Of a DNA stretch of 64,000 nucleotides, positions 7,948-16,923 are shown piece by piece (position 1 is the first letter of the stretch; every line of letters begins with the position of its first letter). A program made the position numbers and the translations under genes. The notes under the pieces are model-generated. The model saw only the letters and a list, made by a program, of their open reading frames with translations, was not told the DNA's origin and did not search any database. This DNA is from Reichenbachiella sp. (GTDB lineage: Bacteria > Bacteroidota > Bacteroidia > Cytophagales > Cyclobacteriaceae): contig NZ_JAWPMM010000001.1 of NCBI RefSeq assembly GCF_033344935.1, forward strand, positions 854,001 to 918,000, given 5' to 3'.

Positions 7948-8021
7948 TGACCTTGTCAGGATTCAAACCTGAAACCTCCTGAGCCGTAATCAGGTGCTCT
8001 ATTCAGTTGAGCTACAAGGCC
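7948..8021 (-). tRNA. tRNA-Arg (anticodon ACG)
   Basis: A 74-base cloverleaf reads on the minus strand. The acceptor strands are GGCCTTG and CAAGGTC with discriminator A, and no CCA is encoded. The anticodon arm is CCTGA-TTACGGC-TCAGG, giving anticodon ACG. The T arm contains GGTTTGAATCC. The 3' half is the likely attachment core for the integrase at 6561. A TATATTTG box lies just upstream. Confidence 0.93.
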
Positions 8022-8032
8022 AAATATTTCTG

Positions 8033-8064
8033 CAAATATAGCTGAGTCTATTATTTTGTCTCAA
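8033..8064 (-). promoter_or_regulatory. Probable promoter of tRNA-Arg
   Basis: On the minus strand TATATTTG (8033-8040) fits the Bacteroidota -7 box TAnnTTTG, with a weak TTGA at 8061-8064 20 bases upstream. It lies 11 bases before the tRNA 5' end. The upstream operon could also read into the tRNA. Confidence 0.5.
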
Positions 8065-8249
8065 CCATTTAAGAGTATTTTCATTAAAAAAAAGATGGCC
8101 GATGCCGTCCCGTAATATTTGATCACCAACCAGCGATTTTGAATATCATGCCACCAAAGTACTACCCAGGGTTTGTAGAACAAGCCTATGAGGAGTAGCA
8201 CAAATGAACTGTAGCATAAAAAGGAAGTGATATATCTAATCGCTTCCAA
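8061..8249 (-). CDS. Small membrane protein downstream of infB
   Basis: The protein has 62 residues from a TTG start, with two predicted membrane segments (about 8 to 30 and 44 to 60) and a short loop containing WWHDIQNRW. It lies 9 bases after the infB stop in the same direction, so it probably shares that transcript. The family is not recognised. The non-ATG start lowers confidence in the exact N-terminus. Confidence 0.6.
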   Translation of the reverse strand: MEAIRYITSFLCYSSFVLLLIGLFYKPWVVLWWHDIQNRWLVIKYYGTASAIFFLMKILLNG

Positions 8250-8258
8250 AGCGCTGGA

Positions 8259-11081
8259 TTATAGCGAACGTTTGATTTCTCTCTGCTCGAATCCTTCGAT
8301 CACATCACCTACTTTGATGTCGTTGAAGCCTTTGATAGAGATACCACATTCGTAGCTGTGTTTCACCTCGGCTACATCGTCTTTGAATCGCTTCAATTGT
8401 CCGATCTCACCTTCGTAAGTCACAATACCATCTCTAATCAAACGGATGCTGTTGGCACGTTTTACATAACCGTCAGTTACATAACAACCGGCAACCGTAC
8501 CGACTTTAGAAATCTTAAATACTTCACGTACTTCGATGTTACCCGTGATGACTTCTTCAACAGTAGGAGCCAATAGGCCTTCCATAGCGTCTTTCACCTC
8601 GTTGATTGCATCGTAGATAATTGAGTACAGTCTGATTTCAACTTCTTCTGTCTCAGCAATCTTCTTAGCACCTCCAGAAGGTCTTACCTGGAAACCGATG
8701 ATAATCGCATCTGATGCAGATGCTAATAGCACATCCGATTCAGAAATCTGACCTACCCCTTTGTGAATGATATTCACCTGAACTTCCTTGGTAGAAAGTT
8801 TCAGCAATGAATCAGACAGTGCTTCTACAGAACCATCCACATCACCTTTTACAATCACGTTTAATTCCTTAAATGATCCGATGGCCAAACGACGACCGAT
8901 TTCATCCAAAGTAATATGTTTCTTCGTTCTAATGCTCTGCTCTCTCTGAATCTGCTCACGCTTAGTAGCAATCTCTCTTGCTTCTCGGTCAGATTCCATC
9001 ACATTGAACTTGTCACCAGCCTGAGCTGCACCATCAAGCCCCAACATTTGTAGTGGAGTAGACGGGCCAACTTTCGTCAGTTTGGCACCTTTATGATCGA
9101 ACATGGCTTTTACCTTACCAAAGTAAGATCCTGCTAATACCACATCGCCAATTTCTAAAGTTCCAGACTGTACCATCATAGTGGTCACATATCCACGTCC
9201 TTTGTCCAAAGTAGCTTCTATGATAGAGCCGACTGCCTTTTTGTTAGGATTAGCTTTTAGCTCTAATACTTCAGCTTCAAGCAATACCTTTTCTAGTAAG
9301 TCTTCTACGCCTTGTCCAGTCTTCGCTGAAATCTCCTGGCACTGGTATTTACCACCCCAGTCTTCAACTAATATATTGTTTGCTGATAGTGCTTCCTTGA
9401 TCTTGTCAGGGTTAGCACTTGGCTTGTCGATTTTGTTAATCGCAATGATGATCGGTACACCGGCTACTTGTGCGTGATTGATCGCCTCTTTAGTTTGTGG
9501 CATTACATCATCGTCGGCCGCAACCACGATAATTACAATATCTGTGATTTTTGCGCCTCTGGCTCTCATCGCCGTAAAGGCTTCGTGACCTGGTGTATCT
9601 AAGAAAGCAATTTTCTTTCCTGACTCAGTCATCACATCGTAAGCACCGATGTGCTGGGTGATTCCCCCTGCTTCGTCATCTGTAACTTTAGAATCTCTAA
9701 TGTAATCCAGCAAGGAAGTCTTACCGTGATCGACGTGACCCATAATAGTTACGATCGGAGCTCTGTCCTCAAGAGTTTCTTCAGCATCAGTTTCTTCAAC
9801 TACATCTACTTCATCATCCTGAGTAGTGAAGTCCACACTATAACCAAATTCATCAGCGATGATCGTGATAGATTCAGCGTCCAGACGTTGGTTGATAGAA
9901 ACGAACATGCCTAATGACATGCATGTAGAGATAATATCATTGACGGATACGTCCATCAAACTAGCCAGGTCATTGGCAGATACGAATTCAGTCACTTTTA
10001 GCGTCTTAGATTCTTCCTGCTCCTGCATTAGCCTTTCTTCCTCGGCGTCTGCTACAGCTGACCTTTTCTCTTTTCTATATTTTGATCTACTTACGTTTGA
10101 GCTGGTTTTTCCACCGCTTAACTTGGCAAGTGTTGCTTTGATCTTATCTTGAATTTCCTTGTCAGTCAATTCTTCCTTGACGACTTTCTTTTTGCCTTTT
10201 TCGAAACGTCCACCGCCACGCTTGTCGCCTCTTTGGCCACCGCCACCAGCATCTTTTTTCGACGTGCTGATACGTTTTCTTGGTCGTTTCTTATCTCCTG
10301 AAGTATCAGAAGAAGCTACAGGCTTGCCTTTATCTCCTTTAGAAGGCGTTTTTGGCAATTCAATTTTACCTAATACTTTCAGTCCTCGGAGTGAATCCGC
10401 TTTGGCCTCGATAGTTTTATTCTCTGGTGCAGCAGCAGGTTTTTCTTCTACTTTTGGAGCTTCAACCGCTGGAGCTTTTTCCTCTGCTTTTGGAGCTTCT
10501 TCTTTTTTAACCTCCTCTTTTTTCGGTTCTTCTTTTGGAGCCTCTTCCTTTTTAGGTTCCTCTTTTTTAGCTTCAGGCTCTGGAGTCTTTTCTTCTACTT
10601 TAGGAGCTTCCTCTTTTTTAGGCTCTTCCTTCTTAGGCTCTTCTTTTTTCTTCTTGTCTCCAAGATCAATTTTGCCTACTACCTTGATGCCTTGCAATTT
10701 AGGACTGTCTACAGATGACTCGTCTGCTTTTTCAGTCTCTTCCGGCTTCTCTTCTGCAACAGGAGCGTCTGCGGCAGTATTGTCGGTAATTAGAATTTCT
10801 TCTTCTTTAACTGGCTCTACCGGCTCAGGAGTTGATTCCGCCTTGATTACTACATTGTCTCCAGATTTGGAACCAATGGAAAGGCTACTAGCCTCTTCTT
10901 TTTCATGTGCGGAATCAGCATATTCTTTTGCAAGAATTGCATATTGATCCGGGGTAAGCTTGGTGTTGGGGCTTCGCTCTATTTCATGCCCCTTTTCAGA
11001 CAAGAATTCCACGACGGTGTCTATCCCGACGTTGAGCTTTCTTGCTGCCTGATTGAGTCTTATCATTTTACCTTCAGCCAT
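8259..11081 (-). CDS. infB: Translation initiation factor IF-2
   Basis: The protein has 940 residues from the ATG at 11081 (MAEGKMIRL); an in-frame TTG adds two. It has the N-terminal IF2 helix-turn-helix ([20 protein letters not shown]). A long low-complexity linker of Lys/Glu/Pro/Ala repeats ([11 protein letters not shown] type) and a Gly/Arg-rich part follow. The GTPase domain starts near residue 440, with [17 protein letters not shown] and NKID. Domains II, III and IV for fMet-tRNA binding follow. IF-2 is GTP-dependent and places initiator tRNA on the 30S subunit. The gene follows nusA by 40 bases in the classic rimP-nusA-infB order. Confidence 0.98.
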   Translation of the reverse strand: MAEGKMIRLNQAARKLNVGIDTVVEFLSEKGHEIERSPNTKLTPDQYAILAKEYADSAHEKEEASSLSIGSKSGDNVVIKAESTPEPVEPVKEEEILITDNTAADAPVAEEKPEETEKADESSVDSPKLQGIKVVGKIDLGDKKKKEEPKKEEPKKEEAPKVEEKTPEPEAKKEEPKKEEAPKEEPKKEEVKKEEAPKAEEKAPAVEAPKVEEKPAAAPENKTIEAKADSLRGLKVLGKIELPKTPSKGDKGKPVASSDTSGDKKRPRKRISTSKKDAGGGGQRGDKRGGGRFEKGKKKVVKEELTDKEIQDKIKATLAKLSGGKTSSNVSRSKYRKEKRSAVADAEEERLMQEQEESKTLKVTEFVSANDLASLMDVSVNDIISTCMSLGMFVSINQRLDAESITIIADEFGYSVDFTTQDDEVDVVEETDAEETLEDRAPIVTIMGHVDHGKTSLLDYIRDSKVTDDEAGGITQHIGAYDVMTESGKKIAFLDTPGHEAFTAMRARGAKITDIVIIVVAADDDVMPQTKEAINHAQVAGVPIIIAINKIDKPSANPDKIKEALSANNILVEDWGGKYQCQEISAKTGQGVEDLLEKVLLEAEVLELKANPNKKAVGSIIEATLDKGRGYVTTMMVQSGTLEIGDVVLAGSYFGKVKAMFDHKGAKLTKVGPSTPLQMLGLDGAAQAGDKFNVMESDREAREIATKREQIQREQSIRTKKHITLDEIGRRLAIGSFKELNVIVKGDVDGSVEALSDSLLKLSTKEVQVNIIHKGVGQISESDVLLASASDAIIIGFQVRPSGGAKKIAETEEVEIRLYSIIYDAINEVKDAMEGLLAPTVEEVITGNIEVREVFKISKVGTVAGCYVTDGYVKRANSIRLIRDGIVTYEGEIGQLKRFKDDVAEVKHSYECGISIKGFNDIKVGDVIEGFEQREIKRSL

Positions 11082-11121
11082 AGTCAATTAAAAAGTATTC
11101 TTTCTGATTATAATAATCAGC

Positions 11122-12366
11122 TTATTGTTCAAATTCTTGTTTTAAGACACCCAACACATTGTTGATGGTCTCTTCTTCCAAATCGGTTCTTCTAAGCAAT
11201 TCTTCAGTAGATAGTGACAAGACACTCTTTGCAGTATCCAAACCGATTTTTCTCAACTCGTCGATTACCCAATCTTCGATTTCGTCGGTAAATTCTGCTA
11301 ATGCTACATCCTCCTCTTCCAGTCCGTCTAGCTCTCTGAAGACATCAATCTCCATGTCTACCAGCCTGCTCGCCAATTTGATGTTTTGTCCACCTTTACC
11401 GATCGCCAAGGAAACTTGGTCTGGCTTCAAGTAAACAGAAACTCTTTTGTTTTCTTCTTCTATTTTGATACTTGTAATTTTTGCAGGGCTCAATGCTCTG
11501 GTGATATACAAGTCCATATTGTCAGTGAAGTTAATCACATCAATGTTTTCATTTTGCAATTCACGTACAATACTGTGAATTCTTGACCCTTTCATACCTA
11601 CACAGGCACCTACTGGATCAATTCTGTCGTCGTAAGATTCAACAGCTACTTTCGCTCTTTCTCCTGGTTCACGAACTACTTTTTTGATCGTAATCAAACC
11701 GTCATAAACTTCAGGTACTTCGCTTTCGAAAAGTCTTTCAAGGAAAGTAGGAGAGATTCTTGACAAGATAATTCTAGGGTTGCCATTTACGATCTCCACG
11801 CGATCTACAATAGCTCTTACAGAATCACCTTTTCTATATCTGTCTTTGCTGATTTGCTCTGACTTAGGAATGGTCAATTCATTACCCTCGCCGTCGATCA
11901 ACAATACTTCTCTACTCAAAGTTTGGTATACCTCACCGTTGATGATTTCACCAACTAGATCCTTATATTTTTGAAATAGAATGTCTTTTTCTAGATCCTT
12001 GATTTTCTGAATCAGGGTCTGACGGGCTGTCATCACCATTCTTCTACCGAAATCAATCAGTTTTACTTCTTCAGCTACTTCTTCACCAATTTCGAAATCA
12101 GGCTCAATCTTTCTAGCATCTGTCAAACTAATTTTGTCATGATCCCAGATGTCTTCTGAGTTGTCATCAACGATTTCTCTAAACCTCCAGATTTCAAGGT
12201 CACCTTTGTCAGCATTGATAATGATGTCAAAATTGTCATCATACTCAAACTTCTTTCGGATCATGGTTTTGAATACATCTTCGAGTATTCTAATCATGGT
12301 AGGACGGTCTACATTTTTGCTTTTTGCAAAATCCGAAAACGACTCAATTAATACAGAACTATCCAT
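11122..12366 (-). CDS. nusA: Transcription termination/antitermination factor NusA
   Basis: The protein has 414 residues. It contains the N-terminal RNA-polymerase-binding domain, an S1 domain (about 135 to 200, GEVYQTLSREVLLIDGEGNEL) and KH domains (GACVGMKGSRI and LAIGKGGQNIKLASRL). A C-terminal helical segment (about 365 to 414) resembles an acidic repeat. It binds elongating RNA polymerase and modulates pausing and termination. It starts 4 bases after the rimP stop. A hairpin terminator upstream of rimP makes autoregulation plausible. Confidence 0.97.
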   Translation of the reverse strand: MDSSVLIESFSDFAKSKNVDRPTMIRILEDVFKTMIRKKFEYDDNFDIIINADKGDLEIWRFREIVDDNSEDIWDHDKISLTDARKIEPDFEIGEEVAEEVKLIDFGRRMVMTARQTLIQKIKDLEKDILFQKYKDLVGEIINGEVYQTLSREVLLIDGEGNELTIPKSEQISKDRYRKGDSVRAIVDRVEIVNGNPRIILSRISPTFLERLFESEVPEVYDGLITIKKVVREPGERAKVAVESYDDRIDPVGACVGMKGSRIHSIVRELQNENIDVINFTDNMDLYITRALSPAKITSIKIEEENKRVSVYLKPDQVSLAIGKGGQNIKLASRLVDMEIDVFRELDGLEEEDVALAEFTDEIEDWVIDELRKIGLDTAKSVLSLSTEELLRRTDLEEETINNVLGVLKQEFEQ

Positions 12367-12370
12367 TTTA

Positions 12371-12844
12371 TTATTTGAATGAAACTAGAACAATAGTTTT
12401 ATTTATATCCTCAGTATTGATGACTTTGGTTTCAGTAGTTTTCTTCTTTTTATCAATCACTATTTCTAGTTCGATAGAAGTGTCTTCCACTTTCTTCAAC
12501 TGACCCTCCACAATGGATTTGTCATTCAAGGTCACCTTTACATTTTTGCCAATGTTTTTGACATACTGTCTATTCAGTTTGAGCGGATGATCCAATCCCG
12601 CTGAAGAGACTTCTAATGTCAAAGGCTCGCTAAGCTCAATTTCCTCATCGATAAAATGAGAAACTGCTCTACTCACCTCACTACATTTTTCTATAGTAAT
12701 TCCCTGATCTCCATCTAGCAACACAATCAACTTACCACTACGGTCATTGCCTTTTTTGATAATATCTACTAGAAACAGGTCTTCCTGCTCAGAGAGGATA
12801 TTTTCAACAACAGTTTGTACTTGATCTACGATGCTTTCAGTCAC
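12371..12844 (-). CDS. rimP: Ribosome maturation factor RimP
   Basis: The protein has 157 residues with a GTG start (12842-12844). It has the family pattern: an N-terminal alpha/beta domain with the LEVSSAGLDHPL segment, and a C-terminal Sm-like barrel (EGQLKKVEDTSIEL). RimP helps assemble the 30S subunit. It is the first gene of rimP-nusA-infB. The start codon lies only 12 bases after a terminator hairpin and T-run in the leader. Confidence 0.95.
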   Translation of the reverse strand: MTESIVDQVQTVVENILSEQEDLFLVDIIKKGNDRSGKLIVLLDGDQGITIEKCSEVSRAVSHFIDEEIELSEPLTLEVSSAGLDHPLKLNRQYVKNIGKNVKVTLNDKSIVEGQLKKVEDTSIELEIVIDKKKKTTETKVINTEDINKTIVLVSFK

Positions 12845-12856
12845 AATTCCTACTAT

Positions 12857-12881
12857 AAAAAGAGGGGACTGAAGTCCCCTC
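12857..12881 (-). terminator. Terminator hairpin inside the rimP leader
   Basis: On the minus strand GAGGGGAC-TTCA-GTCCCCTC (12862-12881) is an 8-bp GC-rich stem followed by TTTTT. It lies between the promoter at 12907 and the rimP GTG, about 25 bases downstream of the expected transcription start. It therefore reads as an attenuator of the rimP-nusA-infB operon rather than as the end of an upstream gene. Confidence 0.75.
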
Positions 12882-12906
12882 GTTCAAGAAATCTATATTT
12901 CGAATG

Positions 12907-12937
12907 CAAATGTAGAGGAATAATCCGTCAAAACAAA
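12907..12937 (-). promoter_or_regulatory. Promoter of rimP-nusA-infB
   Basis: On the minus strand TTTG, exactly 19 bases, then TACATTTG gives a full match to the Bacteroidota consensus TTTG-N19-TAnnTTTG. It lies 63 bases upstream of rimP. Confidence 0.8.
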
Positions 12938-13071
12938 TATTTGGAAGAATATTGGATGCCAGAAAATGGTATAGATATGGTTAATAACATGGTCTTGCAG
13001 GTCATTAGGCCTACAAGCTTTCGAAGCTATTTGGAGGTGCTAAAGGTTTGACATCTCCAACAACGGTAATA

Positions 13072-13257
13072 TTAAATACCTGCTTGTTTTAATATGGAGT
13101 GATACGTACCCTTCGGTAAATCTTTTTTTGGATGTGGTACAACTGCTCTTTTTCCGTTGGAGTGTTTATAAATGTGGTGACTTCCTTTTATTCTGTCCAG
13201 AGTAAAGCCAGCTTTGATCAATAATTTAATGATACTTTTTGAGCTGAAATCAGGCAT
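13072..13257 (-). CDS. hicA: HicA-type mRNA interferase toxin
   Basis: The protein has 61 residues, the usual HicA length. It has the family pattern SSKSIIKLLIKAGFTLDRIKGSHHIY, with the catalytic His in GSHH, and VVPHPKKDLPKGT. HicA folds like a double-stranded RNA-binding domain and cuts mRNA. The gene overlaps the end of hicB by 8 bases, so it is translated after the antitoxin. Confidence 0.9.
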   Translation of the reverse strand: MPDFSSKSIIKLLIKAGFTLDRIKGSHHIYKHSNGKRAVVPHPKKDLPKGTYHSILKQAGI

Positions 13258-13474
13258 GAGAGACTTGCAAGTTCATCTCAAGTAAATTGTCATCTGTAGG
13301 AATAGGAAGAGAGTCAGATTGTAACGACTCAATATACAATTCAATGGCCTCTTTGGCGTTAATCTTAGCTTCTTCTAGGTTAGTTCCATAAGTAATACAG
13401 CCTTCAAGGCTAGGTACGAAAACTGTATAGCCTCCTTCAGGTTCTTCTCGAAACAAAACTTTGTAATTCAGCAT
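13250..13474 (-). CDS. hicB: HicB-type antitoxin
   Basis: The protein has 74 residues from the ATG at 13474. The HicB fold is clear (YKVLFREEPEGGYTVFVPSLEGCITYGTNLEEAKINAKEAIELYIESL). It lacks an obvious C-terminal DNA-binding domain, so it is the short form. A TATATTTG box ends just 3 bases before this ATG, so the mRNA may be almost leaderless. HicB precedes HicA here, the order of type II systems with the antitoxin first. Confidence 0.88.
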   Translation of the reverse strand: MLNYKVLFREEPEGGYTVFVPSLEGCITYGTNLEEAKINAKEAIELYIESLQSDSLPIPTDDNLLEMNLQVSHA

Positions 13475-13513
13475 GTTCAAATATACGAATTCAGGTGTTT
13501 AAAAGTTGAAACA

Positions 13514-14704
13514 TTACCCTAAAAACGAAATTAAAACACCTGCAGCCACAGCAGAGCCAATTACTCCGGAAATGTTGCTGGCCATGGCATATTGAAGCAA
13601 ATGATTAGACGAGTCGTGCTTCAAAGCAATATCATTGGCCACCCGAGACGCCATAGGTACTGCAGATAATCCAGTGGCACCTATGAGTGGATTGATTTTC
13701 TTTTTAGCCACCAAATTATAAACCTTCACGGCGAAAATGCCTCCTGCTATTGAAATGGCAAAAGCAATGAATCCGCCAACTACAATCATGATAGTTTCTA
13801 CGTTCAAGAAGGCTTTAGCTGTCATGGTGGCTCCTACCGTAAGTCCAAGAAAAATAGTCGCCGCATTCATGATTGAGTTGGATGCCGCATCAAATAATCT
13901 GGAAGTGTTGTTGCCAATTTCTTTTACCAGATTGCCAAACAATAGCATGCCAACCAATGGAACCGAAGAAGGCACCATAATCGCGACAATCGTACCCAAG
14001 GCAATTGGGAACAAAATCTTTACCGCTTGTAGGTTTTTAATGGCTGTACTTGAAGGATATAGTTTGTCCTGTTTTTTCATGTTGATAGCCAATTCGCTTT
14101 TGCTCATGGTTAACCGGACTACAAATGGAATAATCACAGGAACCAAAGCCATATATGAATAGGCGGCAATAGCAATTGGGCCTAAGAGGTGAGGAGCTAA
14201 TTTGATGGTGGTATAAATGGCCGTTGGACCATCGGCTCCTCCTATAATGCCGAGCGCTGCGGCTTCTTTTGGGGAGAACCCCATCAAAATGGCCGCAATC
14301 AAAACCGAAAATATACCAATTTGGGCTGCTGCACCAAAGAAAGCCAATCGCAAGTTTCTCAGCATTGGGCCAAAGTCGGTGAGCGCACCAACTCCCATAA
14401 AAATGATTGGAGGAAGGAACCCTGTTTTTATCAAAGCATAATAGAGAAAATTCATGATGCCATGATCTCGGGCAATTTCCAATAGGTTTTTACCTTCTTC
14501 AATTTTTACAACACCCATTTCTCCGCCCGGAAAATTGGCTAGAAGTACACCAAAAGCAATTGGCACCAACAAAAGCGGCTCATACTGCTTTCTTATGCCT
14601 AAATACAATAGCCCAAAGGCCACCAGAATCATCAAGATGTTTTCAGGATGAGTCGCTAGGTCACCGATAGCGGTCATTTCATATACTTTGCGAAGTAGTT
14701 CCAT
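13514..14704 (-). CDS. oadB: Na+-translocating decarboxylase beta subunit
   Basis: The protein has 396 residues, with about ten membrane segments and the family motifs GIIGGADGPTAIYTT and IMNAATIFLGLTVGATM. In OadB, GcdB and MmdB this subunit decarboxylates carboxybiotin and drives Na+ export. It is the last gene of a minus-strand operon after the gamma and alpha subunits. The alpha subunit indicates an oxaloacetate- or pyruvate-type enzyme. Confidence 0.92.
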   Translation of the reverse strand: MELLRKVYEMTAIGDLATHPENILMILVAFGLLYLGIRKQYEPLLLVPIAFGVLLANFPGGEMGVVKIEEGKNLLEIARDHGIMNFLYYALIKTGFLPPIIFMGVGALTDFGPMLRNLRLAFFGAAAQIGIFSVLIAAILMGFSPKEAAALGIIGGADGPTAIYTTIKLAPHLLGPIAIAAYSYMALVPVIIPFVVRLTMSKSELAINMKKQDKLYPSSTAIKNLQAVKILFPIALGTIVAIMVPSSVPLVGMLLFGNLVKEIGNNTSRLFDAASNSIMNAATIFLGLTVGATMTAKAFLNVETIMIVVGGFIAFAISIAGGIFAVKVYNLVAKKKINPLIGATGLSAVPMASRVANDIALKHDSSNHLLQYAMASNISGVIGSAVAAGVLISFLG

Positions 14705-14715
14705 TCAAATAGTCG

Positions 14716-16587
14716 TTAGTTCAATTTGAATAGGACATCGTCGTCGAAAATATCTTCTCCGTCTTTGATGCAGACTTCAGCAATGGTACCACTTTGATCT
14801 GCCTTCACGGCGTTTACTACTTTCATGGCTTCTATGTAGCAAATCACGTCTCCTTCCTGGACGGTGTCCCCTACTTTTTTCGCAGTTTCGGAGGAATCCT
14901 TGGTGAGAAATACTTTGCCCTCCAATGGAGCTAAGATCTCTTTCAGATGTCCGTTGGAAGTAGGGGTTTGAGTGGAAGAGGAAGGAGCGCTATCCGTATG
15001 AGTATCACCTCCTTCATACGAGATATTGACGTTGAATTTTTCACCATTTACATCTACTTGAATGGACTTAGGGCCAAGATCCCAAGTGCCATCAGATATA
15101 GTGGTTTGATTTGCCGGAGCATTTTCTTCTGCTCTACGTTGGGCCAGATCAGTTTCAAAATCAGCTTTAGCCTTTCCGGACTTGTAGTCGATGTATTGTT
15201 GAGGGTGGAGGGCATATTCGAGCAGCTCTTCATCATCTTGCCCAGTATCCCAGCCATTTTCTTCCATTTCTTTTCTCAAGTCATCCAAGCAATCAGGAAC
15301 CAAGTCAGAAGGGTCCCCTTCAAAAAACTCTCTTCCTTGTTCTTCTGCCAGTTGCTTTAACTCACCACTTACCTCTCCAGGCAGACGGCCAGATTTACCG
15401 AGCATCATGTCCCAGGTGTTGTCATCTAACAGGGACCATCTTTCTTTGCCTTTTTCCATTTGCATGACGTTGACCAAGGCGGCATTTTTTACATATTGGC
15501 TGTAAGGTGTCACCAGCGGAGGATAGCCCATCATTGGCCAAACGTGTTGGACCTCATCAAACAACTTGATCAGCAGGTCATCTTGTGTAAGCTGCGGTTT
15601 GTTGTTTTTTTCCATCCACTTGTTCAGACTCTTTAGATTATTTTCTAAATCAGCCATTAAGCTGCCCATCATCCCGCCAGGTAAACCAGGAGCGATGAGC
15701 AAGGAATTCATCAATCTGTTTTTTGGATTTATATAATACCCCAAAAAGTCATCAATAAATTCCTGAGTAAGCGTTCGTACCTGCATGTAGGCTTTCATGT
15801 TGATATCTGGTAGAGAATAACCAGCATCTTTGAGCACCTCATGCACGGTGAGCAAATCGGCGTGAACTGTACCCCAGGATAAAGGCTCTACCGCAACGTC
15901 GACTATATCTGCTCCAGCTCTGACTGCTTCGAGCGAAGAGGTAACTGAAAACCCAGGGCCTGAATGGCCGTGGTATTGCACGAGTATATCGGGTTTAATT
16001 TCTTTGATTCCTGCTACGATTTTCCCTAAGGATACTGGTCGGCCAATGCCTGCCATATCCTTGATGCATATTTCCTCTGCACCTAAATTGATCAGCTCTT
16101 CGGCTTTTTTGATGTAATAGTCAATTGTGTGGATCCTAGAGTAGGTAATACATAAACAGGTTTGTGAAATCATACCTCCCTCTTTGGCGTATGCTATTGA
16201 TTTTTCCAAATTTCTAGCATCGTTGAGTCCATCGAATGATCGCGAAATGTCAGTGCCTTGCAGTTTCTTTACTTTAAACATCAGTTTTCTGACGTCATCT
16301 GGTACCGGATACATGCGTAAAGCATTTAGTCCTCTTTCGAGCATCTGTGTTTGGATGCCTGCATCGTTAAATGGCTGAGTCCATGCTCGGTTGGATATGT
16401 TGGGATTTTCACCGTAGAGCAGGTTGATTTGCTCAAAACCCCCGCCATTAGTCTCAACTCGTTTGAAACAACCCATGTCAATGATCGGCTGGGCTACTTT
16501 GACCAATTGATCAACGCGTGGCATATATTTTCCGGATGACTGCCACATGTCACGATATACCAGACACAGTCCTATCTCTCTTCCCAT
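14716..16587 (-). CDS. oadA: Carboxyltransferase/biotin alpha subunit (oxaloacetate decarboxylase or pyruvate carboxylase B type)
   Basis: The protein has 623 residues. The DRE-TIM carboxyltransferase domain (about 1 to 300) shows LVYRDMWQSSGKYMPRVDQL and the metal and Lys region ICIKDMAGIGRP. The conserved carboxylase middle domain follows (to about 470), then a biotinyl domain with the biotin Lys in YIEAMKVVNAV. The usual sequence is EAMKM; here it is EAMKV. It moves CO2 between oxaloacetate and biotin. It lies 4 bases from the gamma gene and 11 from the beta gene, so the three form one membrane complex. Confidence 0.92.
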   Translation of the reverse strand: MGREIGLCLVYRDMWQSSGKYMPRVDQLVKVAQPIIDMGCFKRVETNGGGFEQINLLYGENPNISNRAWTQPFNDAGIQTQMLERGLNALRMYPVPDDVRKLMFKVKKLQGTDISRSFDGLNDARNLEKSIAYAKEGGMISQTCLCITYSRIHTIDYYIKKAEELINLGAEEICIKDMAGIGRPVSLGKIVAGIKEIKPDILVQYHGHSGPGFSVTSSLEAVRAGADIVDVAVEPLSWGTVHADLLTVHEVLKDAGYSLPDINMKAYMQVRTLTQEFIDDFLGYYINPKNRLMNSLLIAPGLPGGMMGSLMADLENNLKSLNKWMEKNNKPQLTQDDLLIKLFDEVQHVWPMMGYPPLVTPYSQYVKNAALVNVMQMEKGKERWSLLDDNTWDMMLGKSGRLPGEVSGELKQLAEEQGREFFEGDPSDLVPDCLDDLRKEMEENGWDTGQDDEELLEYALHPQQYIDYKSGKAKADFETDLAQRRAEENAPANQTTISDGTWDLGPKSIQVDVNGEKFNVNISYEGGDTHTDSAPSSSTQTPTSNGHLKEILAPLEGKVFLTKDSSETAKKVGDTVQEGDVICYIEAMKVVNAVKADQSGTIAEVCIKDGEDIFDDDVLFKLN

Positions 16588-16591
16588 AATA

Positions 16592-16852
16592 TCAGTTCAT
16601 TTTTGTGATGTTAGTAATTTTTCCTTTGCCCTTGGTGAAAATTTCAACAGCGGATGTAATTGCGGCCACTTTAGCTGGCGCAATTTTTGATGTAGGGGCA
16701 GGCGGCTGGCTTGCTGTTTCAAGAGCAGGAACAAAACGGTTGACGAAGCGTATCAAAAGCTTACCGACAATTACGACACAGAGTAGAACAATGAAAACTG
16801 TAATCATTCCAACTCCCATAAGTAAGAAAGCGGTTCGAAGTTCTTCTGTCAT
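16592..16852 (-). CDS. oadG: Decarboxylase gamma subunit (OadG family)
   Basis: The protein has 86 residues. One N-terminal membrane segment (about 8 to 35, LLMGVGMITVFIVLLCVVIVG) is followed by a Pro/Ala-rich linker (PPAPTSKIAPAKVAAI) and a short end matching other OadG proteins (AITSAVEIFTKGKG). It anchors the alpha subunit to the beta subunit. First gene of the operon, divergent from the SRPBCC gene across 71 bases. Confidence 0.85.
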   Translation of the reverse strand: MTEELRTAFLLMGVGMITVFIVLLCVVIVGKLLIRFVNRFVPALETASQPPAPTSKIAPAKVAAITSAVEIFTKGKGKITNITKMN

Positions 16853-16923
16853 AAATTTTGCTAACCTATTGTTAATTACTTAATTGCAACTTAAATAATA
16901 TTGTAGAAACCGATAGAATTCGC

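Larger units (their letters stand above)
1..7975. mobile_element. Integrative element, integrase-proximal arm (partial)
   Basis: The block left of the tRNA-Arg gene carries a tyrosine integrase, an excisionase-like HTH gene, a serine recombinase, a RadC/JAMM gene of the kind common on mobile DNA, and a polymerase-like protein. The integrase sits beside the 3' end of the tRNA gene, the usual target of such integrases, and the element lies on the 3' side, which is the expected geometry. By eye I found no second copy of the tRNA 3' end between 1 and 7900, so the other border is probably to the left of the window. Whether genes at 1 to 3700 belong to the same element is inference. The right boundary, inside the tRNA 3' half, is approximate. 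Confidence 0.7.

Noticed and set aside
10159-10947. A 262-codon open frame on the plus strand opposite infB
   Set aside because: It is the mirror of the Lys/Glu/Pro repeat linker of IF-2. The encoded Ser/Phe-rich low-complexity sequence is what that repeat gives in antisense, and no gene signals support it.
12815-13051. A 78-codon plus-strand frame in the gap between rimP and hicA
   Set aside because: It covers the rimP promoter and attenuator hairpin on the other strand and its sequence has no family features.
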